From RYN-433 sp036558265 (GTDB lineage Bacteria; Planctomycetota; Phycisphaerae; Tepidisphaerales; Tepidisphaeraceae): DNA of 18,001 bases. Positions 7,755 through 13,644 of the stretch are shown here, piece after piece. Positions within the stretch are counted from its first letter, which is position 1, and each line of letters begins with the position of its first letter. The notes under the pieces were generated by a model. It searched no databases, was not told the DNA's origin, and saw only the letters and a list, made by a program, of their open reading frames with translations. The position numbers were made by a program, and so were the translations under genes. Location of the stretch: NCBI GenBank assembly GCA_036558265.1, contig DATBFY010000027.1, positions 1 to 18,001 on the forward strand, given 5' to 3'.

Positions 7755-8963
7755 GTGCGATGGAGCTTTCCCTTCGTGATCGTGGCAGTCGCCGGGCTGG
7801 TCTTGTCCTGCGACAACCCCCAACATCCATCGGCCCAAACCACAACGGTCAAGGCGGGTGAACACGCCGTGTCAGCCTCCACACCCACGCAAGGGGCATT
7901 CGGCGCGCCGGGCCAGCAACTGCGGCGCAGCGGGGACGAGATCGTGGTCTGCGGGCAGCTCTTCCACACCGGCGGCGCGCCGGTGGTGCTGTGGACCGAT
8001 CCGGGCGGGTACGACGCCTACCGAGTCGAGCGGCGCTTCGCGCCCTACGACGAGGCTTCCTGGGGCGCCACCTCCCGCGCGGTCGCTGCGGAGGAAGCCG
8101 GCGCCAAACGCGACCATCGCGCCCCGTCGATTTCGCTTGAGGCCCCCAACCGCTACAACCTTCGCTACACGCCGCCCCCGGCCACGCGACCCACGACCGG
8201 TCCCGCCGCCGCCGATCGCGGCCGACAGCTCGTCGGCCCCAACTTCCTGCTCTCCGAGCAGCAGCTCGAACGAGTCCGCGGCGGGGGATGGTCGCTGGAG
8301 GACCTCCGGCCGCGCATCGACCAGTTCGTCTACCATTACGACGTTGCCGGCACCAGCCGCACCTGCTTCAAGATCCTGCACGATATGCGCGGGCTCTCGG
8401 TCCACTTCATGCTGGACCTGGACGGCACGATCTACCAGACGCTGGACTTGAAGGAACGCGCCTGGCACGCCACCACGAGCAACACCCGCTCGATCGGCAT
8501 CGAGATCGCCAACATGGGCGCCTACCCCACGCGGGCGAACAATGCGTTCAGTGAGTGGTATGCGAAAGGTCCCGACGGCCACACGGTCATCCACATCCCG
8601 TCCCGCTTCGAGGACGGCGGGGGCATCCGCGACCGCTCGATCGTCCTCCGTCCGATCCGCGACGAGCCGATCACCGGCGTGATCCAGAACAAGACCCGCC
8701 ACCAGTACGACCTGACGCCCCAGCAGTACGATTCGCTGATCAAGCTGACCGCGACGCTGTGCACGGTCTTTCCCAACATCAAGTGCGATTATCCGAAGGA
8801 TGAGCACGGGAAGCTGATCCCGCACAAGCTGCCCGATGAGCAGCTCGCGCATTACCAGGGCCTCTTAGGCCATTACCACATCCAGTTGGACAAGGAGGAT
8901 CCCGGGCCGGCGTTTCAGTGGGACAAGATCGTCACCGGCGCGCGCGAGCTGATGCAAAAATAA
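7755..8963 (+). CDS. N-acetylmuramoyl-L-alanine amidase (Amidase_2), lipoprotein
   Basis: A 402-aa predicted zinc amidase that cleaves the bond between N-acetylmuramic acid and the first L-Ala of peptidoglycan stem peptides. The frame is open from ATG 7662, but GTG 7755 is the better start: GAGG lies 8 nt upstream, and it opens directly into a lipoprotein signal (MRWSFPFVIVAVAGLVLSC, Cys19). A region of about 150 residues without a family I recognise (starts near GDEIVVCGQLFHTG) and a Pro-rich linker precede the catalytic domain, from about 190. Zinc ligands by family comparison are H194 (VYHYD), H373 (LLGHYHI) and D382 (KEDPGPAFQW). HFMLDLDGTIYQTLD and ERAWHATTSNTRSIGIEIAN are strong family signatures. 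It probably acts at the cell wall in turnover or recycling. It converges with the serine hydrolase gene, 18 bp between stops. Confidence 0.9.
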   Translation: MRWSFPFVIVAVAGLVLSCDNPQHPSAQTTTVKAGEHAVSASTPTQGAFGAPGQQLRRSGDEIVVCGQLFHTGGAPVVLWTDPGGYDAYRVERRFAPYDEASWGATSRAVAAEEAGAKRDHRAPSISLEAPNRYNLRYTPPPATRPTTGPAAADRGRQLVGPNFLLSEQQLERVRGGGWSLEDLRPRIDQFVYHYDVAGTSRTCFKILHDMRGLSVHFMLDLDGTIYQTLDLKERAWHATTSNTRSIGIEIANMGAYPTRANNAFSEWYAKGPDGHTVIHIPSRFEDGGGIRDRSIVLRPIRDEPITGVIQNKTRHQYDLTPQQYDSLIKLTATLCTVFPNIKCDYPKDEHGKLIPHKLPDEQLAHYQGLLGHYHIQLDKEDPGPAFQWDKIVTGARELMQK

Positions 8964-8981
8964 GCCGAGCGTCTTGTGGCT

Positions 8982-10157
8982 TTATTCCTTCACGACCGCC
9001 GCGCACGCCCGGCGGAGGTATTCCTCGTACGCCCACTCCCCGCTGCTGCCGGTCTGGCGGGTCACCACCAGGTCCAGGCTTGGGACGAACGCGATGAGCT
9101 GGCCGCCTGACCCGGGTTTGAAGCGCGCGTCGGCCGGCATCCCCTTGCCGCGGCCGTCGGTCAGGCGCGCCGGAAGCTCCCAGCCGTCCGACCAGCTTTG
9201 GGCGTCCCGGCCGAAGCTCTTGATGCCGGTGACCTTGTGCGTCGGCGCGGCGGTTTCCTCCACGAACCATTTCGGGACGACCTGTTTGTCGCCCCAGCGG
9301 CCGTCCCGCAGCATGCAGTAGGCGATCCGCGCCAGGTCCCGCGCCGGCATGCCGATCGAGTGGTTGGGATGCCGGCCGATGCCCGGCCCGCCGTCGAACG
9401 ACTCGAACGTCCACTTCTCCACGCCGATCGGCTTGAAGAGCGCCTCGATCGCGAAGCGGTCGTACGGCTTGCCGGTCACGTTCTCGCACACCAGGGCCGC
9501 GTGATAAAGCCCGATCGTCGAGTACCCGAGGTCCGTCCCCGGGTCGAAGGCGAGCTTTGCCGTCTTCGGGTCCCCCGAGAGCCCCAGCACATACTCCCAC
9601 GGGCCGGCGTTGCGCGCCCCCGTCGATTCGGGCGCGAGGCCGGACGTGTGATTCAGAAGTTGGCGAACGGTGATCTTCGCCTTGCGCGGGTCGCTCAGCG
9701 GCTGCGCCCAGGGGATGAAGTCGAACGCCGGATCGTCGAATGACATCTTGCGCGGCAGGAGCCCATGCTTGCTCTCTTCCGACGCGATCGCCAGGACCGT
9801 CGCACACACGGCCTTGGAAACCGAAGCCACCCGCCGCGCATCGGTCCTGGCGCTGTTGCCCCGCTCGACCTCCAGGACGATATAGCCGTGGCGGATCACG
9901 ACGGCGGCGAACTTGCGATCGTCGCTCTTCAAGAGCCACTGCTTCAGGTCGGCCAGCTTCGCGGGATCCACCCCGCCAAGACGGCGGACGTCGTCGGGTT
10001 TGGCGAGCGTCCGCCAACCGCCTTGAGATTCGGGGGGTGGGAAATAGTCCTGCGCGGCGGCGGCGATGCCCGCGCCGACAAGCAGTAAGCCGACGACGGA
10101 CATCCAACACGCAATGGTCGTCAGAAGCGCGATGCGAAGTTTCATGATCAACCCCAT
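8982..10157 (-). CDS. Serine hydrolase, class C beta-lactamase/PBP-like
   Basis: A 391-aa exported protein of the beta-lactamase/penicillin-binding-protein fold (Pfam Beta-lactamase, PF00144). Residues 1-34 are a signal peptide; MKLRIALL at residue 5 (10145) is an alternative start, and neither has a strong ribosome site. The catalytic SxxK motif is S112-V-S-K115 in RVASVSKAVCATV. ITVRQLLNHTSGL is a typical family segment. The second motif, usually YxN, reads YST (212-214). The usual KTG/HxG position is taken by PGSGGQLIAFVP (about 348-359), as in many PF00144 esterase/peptidase members. Substrate could be a D-Ala peptide, a beta-lactam or an ester; sequence alone does not decide. It lies 30 bp after the zinc-ribbon membrane gene, probably last in the kdsB-pyrG transcription unit. 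Confidence 0.88.
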   Translation of the reverse strand: MGLIMKLRIALLTTIACWMSVVGLLLVGAGIAAAAQDYFPPPESQGGWRTLAKPDDVRRLGGVDPAKLADLKQWLLKSDDRKFAAVVIRHGYIVLEVERGNSARTDARRVASVSKAVCATVLAIASEESKHGLLPRKMSFDDPAFDFIPWAQPLSDPRKAKITVRQLLNHTSGLAPESTGARNAGPWEYVLGLSGDPKTAKLAFDPGTDLGYSTIGLYHAALVCENVTGKPYDRFAIEALFKPIGVEKWTFESFDGGPGIGRHPNHSIGMPARDLARIAYCMLRDGRWGDKQVVPKWFVEETAAPTHKVTGIKSFGRDAQSWSDGWELPARLTDGRGKGMPADARFKPGSGGQLIAFVPSLDLVVTRQTGSSGEWAYEEYLRRACAAVVKE

Positions 10158-10187
10158 CTTCGCTCAATCAGCCCGCGCCTGCCTGGC

Positions 10188-10781
10188 CTATTTCTTCAAG
10201 TGTTTCGGCGGCACGGGAAATCCATCCGGGTTTGCGGCGGTCGTTCGACCGCCTGCCATCCACTGCCGAGTGATGCGCTGGTAATCACGGTTCCGGAACG
10301 TCAGATAAAGTCTTGGATCATGCCGATAACTCATCACTCGAACCGGAAACACGATCCAACTCACGACGAAGAAAAGCACTGCCCCCATTCCGATCGGGAT
10401 ACCAATGCTCCCTGCGATGAGAGTCGCCCAAACTAATGCCGTCGGCCTCTGCAGGGGAAACCCGAAGATGAACGCCCACCAGAGGACTGCGAGGACAACT
10501 GCACACGGCAGCGCGACGAGCGTCCATCTAATCGAATTCCATCGGCGGGCGCACGCGCGGCACATCGGTACCTTCACGTCATACAGCGCCATGCACAGCT
10601 CGTCTGTCGCAATCAGGCAGTTGCAACAATACGCCGGGAACAGGTCGCGCGGACAGGGCGGCGGACCGCCCAGAATGATCGGCTTCGAATCCAACTTCGC
10701 GCCGCCAGGCGTCCGATAGTCAAGCACGGGCGCTGCTTGTTCTGGCAGTGGCGTCGAAGATGAATTCTCGGATCTCCCCAC
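10188..10781 (-). CDS. Hypothetical zinc-ribbon protein with two membrane helices
   Basis: A 197-aa product I cannot assign to a named family. The GTG start at 10781 is supported by AGGAAGG (10788-10794) with a 6-nt spacer. The first 45 residues are polar and Pro-rich. C52-x2-C55 and C74-x2-C77 form a likely zinc-ribbon knuckle pair (YCCNCLIATD ... VPMCRACARRW). Two hydrophobic stretches follow, about 87-109 and 115-146, joined by a short FPLQRP turn. The rest is a basic, soluble tail (FRNRDYQRITRQWMAGG). It probably sits in the cytoplasmic membrane with both ends in the cytoplasm (inference). It lies 33 bp after pyrG and 30 bp before the serine hydrolase gene on the same strand, so it is probably co-transcribed. 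Function unknown. Confidence 0.72.
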   Translation of the reverse strand: MGRSENSSSTPLPEQAAPVLDYRTPGGAKLDSKPIILGGPPPCPRDLFPAYCCNCLIATDELCMALYDVKVPMCRACARRWNSIRWTLVALPCAVVLAVLWWAFIFGFPLQRPTALVWATLIAGSIGIPIGMGAVLFFVVSWIVFPVRVMSYRHDPRLYLTFRNRDYQRITRQWMAGGRTTAANPDGFPVPPKHLKK

Positions 10782-10814
10782 TCTAAGCCTTCCTGGACAT
10801 GTTCGCGTACGGCT

Positions 10815-12593
10815 CTAAGACACCGCCTGCGGCTGGCGCTTGGTCGCCCCAGCCGCCTTATGCTCCCCCTTCGCATACTCCATCGCCGCCTGTACCAGGC
10901 CCATGAAGAAGGGGCTGGGGCGAAGAGGGCGGCTGGTCAGCTCTGGATGGGCCTGCGTGCCCAGGAAGAACGGGTGGACCGCTTGCGGCAGCTCCAGGAT
11001 CTGCATGATCGGCTGGGTCGGATGCTTGCCGGAAAAGACCAGGCCGTGCTGTTCCAGCGCCGGGATGAACTTCGGATCGACCTCGTAGCGGTGCCGGAAG
11101 CGCAGGCGGATGCGGCGGGCATTTTCGAACAGCCTGGCGGCCAGCGTGTTGGGCTTGAGCTCGACGTCCTTGCCCCCCAGGCGCATGTTGCCGCCCAGGC
11201 CTTCGATCTTCTTCTGCTCGGGGAGGATGTCGATCACGGCGCTCTTACACCGCGGGTCGAACTCGCTGGAGTTGGCATCCGCGATGCCGCAGACGTTGCG
11301 GGCGTACTCGATCACGGCCATCTGGAAGCCCAGGCACAGACCCAGGTACGGCACGCGGTTCTCGCGGGCGAAGCGGATGCACTCGATCTTGCCCTCGGTG
11401 CCGCGCACGCCGAACCCGCCGGGCACGATGATGCCGTGACAGCCGGCCAGCTCGGCGTCCACCACGTTGGGGCCGGCGTCGATCTCGGTCGTGTCGAGCC
11501 ACTTGAACTGCACGTCCACGCCCAGGTGCGCCCCGCAGTGCTCGCCGGCCTTGATGATCGAGGCGTAGGCATCCCGCAGGGCCGTGTACTTGCCCGTTAC
11601 GGCGATCGTGACGTGGCTGCGCTTGGGGCGGGCGACGTTCTCGACGAACTGCCGCCACTTCATGCGGTTCTGGTCTTCGACCCGCTGGTTGACGCGGTCG
11701 TGGAGGTCGAGCATCGTGAGCACCTCGCGGTCGATGCCGGCCTCGCGCATCGACTCGGGGATCAGGTAGATGCTGGGCACGTCGTGCATCGAGAAGACCC
11801 GCTTCATCGGCACGTTGGTGTACATCGAGATCTTCTCGCGCACCTTCTCCTTGACCGGGTTGGCGGCCCGGCAGGCGATGATGTGCGGCATGATCCCCAG
11901 CTCCATCAGGCGCTTGATGCCCAATTGGGCGGCCTTGGACTTCTGCTCGCCCAGCGCGCCCGGCTCCAGCACGTAGGTGAGCGCGACGAAGATGACCGAC
12001 CCCTCGCCTTCCTCGTAGGCGAGCTGGCGGCAGGCTTCGAGGTAATTGCTGTTTTCCAGGTCGCCCACGGTCCCGCCGACTTCGACGAAGACGACATCGG
12101 CCCTGGACCGGGCCGCCAGTTCGCGCAGCTTGAGCTTGATCTCGCCGGTGACGTGGGGAATGGTCTGCACGTCGCGCCCCAGGTATCCGCCCTCGCGCTC
12201 CTTGCGGAGGACCTCGCGGAAAACCTGCCCGTTGGTCGTGAAGTTGGCGGCCGACAGGTCCTGGTCGAGCAGGCGCTCGTAGGTGCCCAGGTCCATGTCG
12301 GTTTCCATCCCGTCATCCAGGACGAAGACCTCCCCGTGGCGGTAGGGGTTAAGCGTGCCCGAGTCGATGTTGTAGTACCCTTCCATCTTGATCGGGGCGA
12401 CGCGCAATCCCTTATCCTGAAGGAGCTTGGCGAGCGACGAGGAGAAGATTCCCTTGCCCAGGCCGCTCATCACCGTGCCGACCACAATGACGTAGCGGTG
12501 GTGCCCCTTGCGATAGCCGGGCGGCATCGGGGTGTAGAACTCGGTCTCTTCCGTGGACTGACCGATCTTGGCGAGGAGTTCTTCGTTACTCAT
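10815..12593 (-). CDS. pyrG: CTP synthase, divergent type
   Basis: A 592-aa CTP synthase: UTP + ATP + glutamine give CTP in the last step of pyrimidine nucleotide synthesis. The synthetase domain has a P-loop GTVMSGLGKGIFSSS (39-53), the metal-binding region NIDSGTLNP (D77) with HGEVFVLDDG, and VEVGGTVGDLEN (E171). The class I glutaminase domain has PGGFGVRGTEGK (391-402), nucleophile C420 in GLCLGFQ, and H549/E551 in AHPELTS. It differs from the common enzyme: a roughly 33-aa N-terminal extension (EFYTPMPPGYRKG), GTVMSGLGKG for GGVVSSLGKG, and KMEGYYNID for KLDPYINVD. Length exceeds the usual 530-550. The stretch just before the ATG lies in an inverted repeat and has only AAGAGA directly against the start. 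Second in the kdsB-led unit, 71 bp after kdsB. Confidence 0.97.
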   Translation of the reverse strand: MSNEELLAKIGQSTEETEFYTPMPPGYRKGHHRYVIVVGTVMSGLGKGIFSSSLAKLLQDKGLRVAPIKMEGYYNIDSGTLNPYRHGEVFVLDDGMETDMDLGTYERLLDQDLSAANFTTNGQVFREVLRKEREGGYLGRDVQTIPHVTGEIKLKLRELAARSRADVVFVEVGGTVGDLENSNYLEACRQLAYEEGEGSVIFVALTYVLEPGALGEQKSKAAQLGIKRLMELGIMPHIIACRAANPVKEKVREKISMYTNVPMKRVFSMHDVPSIYLIPESMREAGIDREVLTMLDLHDRVNQRVEDQNRMKWRQFVENVARPKRSHVTIAVTGKYTALRDAYASIIKAGEHCGAHLGVDVQFKWLDTTEIDAGPNVVDAELAGCHGIIVPGGFGVRGTEGKIECIRFARENRVPYLGLCLGFQMAVIEYARNVCGIADANSSEFDPRCKSAVIDILPEQKKIEGLGGNMRLGGKDVELKPNTLAARLFENARRIRLRFRHRYEVDPKFIPALEQHGLVFSGKHPTQPIMQILELPQAVHPFFLGTQAHPELTSRPLRPSPFFMGLVQAAMEYAKGEHKAAGATKRQPQAVS

Positions 12594-12603
12594 TCTCTTA
12601 AGA

Positions 12604-12680
12604 AGTCAGTAGCCAGTAGTCAGGAGTCAGTAGTTGCTCAAATCGCACGCCTACTGACTACTGACTACCGTCTACTGGCT
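12604..12680. repeat. Long imperfect inverted repeat in the kdsB-pyrG gap
   Basis: AGTCAGTAG (12625-12633) pairs with CTACTGACT (12651-12659) around a 17-nt loop. After one mismatch the arms continue for 8 more pairs (12616-12623 with 12661-12668) and, past a short imperfect stretch, for further pairs out to 12604/12680. Each arm is itself built of repeated CAGTAG/CTACTG units. The element fills the gap and reaches into kdsB, supplying its last few codons and TAG stop. Confidence 0.8.
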
Positions 12681-13408
12681 GCTCCTTTCCGTCTAACAAA
12701 TTCTTCGTACTGCTGCGGCGTATCGATTCCGTGCGTCGCGCGCGCGACGACCAGCACGCGGATCTGGCCACCGTGCTCCAGCACGCGCAATTGCTCCAGT
12801 TTTTCGGTCAATTCAAGTGGAGTGGGCGGCCAGGCCGCGTAACGCAGCAAAAACGCGCGGCGGTAGGCGTAAATGCCCAGATGTAAATAATACGCCGCGT
12901 TGTCGGGGTTGTTTGGATCGCGGCGGTAGGGGATGGGATTGCGCGAGAAATAGAGGGCCCGTCCGTCGAGTCGGACCGCACATTTCACCAGGTTGGGATC
13001 GGCCGGATCTTTCCCCTCTGGGAACCTCGTCACCGCGGTCGCCATGTCGGCGTCCGGATTTTCGAGCAACAGTCCGATCAATCCATCGATAATCTCCGGT
13101 TCGATCTCCGGTTCGTCCCCCTGGACGTTGACGACGATGTCGTCGTCCAAGTCCCGGGCGACCTCGGCGATGCGATCGGTGCCGCTCTGATGGGCCGGCG
13201 ACGTCATGACCGCCCGGGTGCCGAACGGGCGCAGCGCCTCGACGATGCGAGCATCGTCGCAGGCGACGAGCACCTGCCGCACGCGCCGGCATTTAAGTGC
13301 CTGATCGACCACATGTTGTACAAGGGGTTTGCCGGTGGCGGAGGCGAGAATCTTGGCTGGGAAACGAGTGGACGCGTAGCGGGCGGGAATGATGACCGTC
13401 GCAGCCAA
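12665..13408 (-). CDS. kdsB: 3-deoxy-manno-octulosonate cytidylyltransferase (CMP-Kdo synthetase)
   Basis: A 247-aa cytoplasmic enzyme that joins Kdo to CMP using CTP, activating it for transfer to lipid A in LPS assembly. Family motifs: PARYASTRFPAKIL (8-21, nucleotide-binding loop), HQSGTDRIAEVA (73-84), NVQGDEPEIEP with metal-binding D98, HLGIYAYRRAFL, and LEQLRVLEHG near the C terminus. Length is normal. The start is TTG at 13408: GAGG (13416-13419) lies 7 nt upstream, and the protein then begins MAATVIIPARYAS at the usual position; no in-frame ATG fits better. The last residues (SRR) and TAG stop are encoded by the inverted repeat beyond the gene. It leads a minus-strand unit with pyrG next, so the CTP consumer and CTP producer are adjacent. 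Its presence implies an LPS-type outer membrane. Confidence 0.96.
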   Translation of the reverse strand: MAATVIIPARYASTRFPAKILASATGKPLVQHVVDQALKCRRVRQVLVACDDARIVEALRPFGTRAVMTSPAHQSGTDRIAEVARDLDDDIVVNVQGDEPEIEPEIIDGLIGLLLENPDADMATAVTRFPEGKDPADPNLVKCAVRLDGRALYFSRNPIPYRRDPNNPDNAAYYLHLGIYAYRRAFLLRYAAWPPTPLELTEKLEQLRVLEHGGQIRVLVVARATHGIDTPQQYEEFVRRKGAASRR

Positions 13409-13415
13409 AGTTGAG

Positions 13416-13419
13416 CCTC
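13416..13419 (-). promoter_or_regulatory. Ribosome binding site selecting the TTG start of kdsB
   Basis: GAGG on the minus strand lies 7 nt before TTG 13408. It supports the non-ATG start, which also gives the expected KdsB N terminus. Confidence 0.7.
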
Positions 13420-13455
13420 AGACGTCGTAAAAGGTCAGCTTCAAACTGCAGGGCG

Positions 13456-13484
13456 AATCTACGGGCCGGGTCCATTTGTGTCAA
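13456..13484 (-). promoter_or_regulatory. Sigma70-type promoter for kdsB-pyrG
   Basis: On the minus strand a perfect TTGACA (-35, 13479-13484) is followed after 17 nt by TAGATT (-10, 13456-13461, 4 of 6 to consensus). The predicted transcript start is near 13449, about 40 nt before the TTG start codon. Spacing and position are ideal, but planctomycete promoters are poorly characterised. Confidence 0.55.
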
Positions 13485-13526
13485 ATCGCGGCCGGGTCAA
13501 GACCGGGTCGGTCGGGGAAGTGCCGA

Positions 13527-13556
13527 TTGACCCGTGCGAAGTCGCCGGGATAGAAA
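13527..13556 (+). promoter_or_regulatory. Candidate promoter for the giant metalloprotease
   Basis: TTGACC (13527-13532, 5 of 6 to the -35 consensus) is followed after 18 nt by TAGAAA (13551-13556, 4 of 6). The predicted start near 13563 would leave a leader of about 80 nt. It lies back to back with the kdsB promoter in the same gap. Confidence 0.4.
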
Positions 13557-13631
13557 ATCGCAAGCATTCACTTCATCGAAGATTTCGATTCGGGGCAGTT
13601 GGCAGTTCACATTTGAGGCCATTCTACCGCC

Positions 13632-13640
13632 AGGGAGGTG
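13632..13640 (+). promoter_or_regulatory. Strong ribosome binding site of the metalloprotease gene
   Basis: AGGGAGGTG contains the full GGAGG core (13634-13638) 6 nt before ATG 13645. It is the best Shine-Dalgarno sequence in the window and fixes the start of the long open frame. Confidence 0.8.
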
Positions 13641-13644
13641 GAAC

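Noticed and set aside
8958..8985. Possible bidirectional terminator between the amidase and serine hydrolase genes
   Set aside because: AATAAGCC and GGCTTTATT can pair only with a bulge, and the stem has three G-C pairs. It is too weak to call.
8932..10167. 411-codon minus-strand frame overlapping the serine hydrolase
   Set aside because: It is the +1-shifted shadow of the serine hydrolase gene and has no recognisable motifs; the 391-aa frame has SxxK and family segments.
10860..12842. 660-codon open frame on the plus strand
   Set aside because: It is antisense to pyrG. It also reads through the inverted repeat, giving peptide text typical of translated intergenic repeats (LLTTDYRLLA), and shows no family motif.
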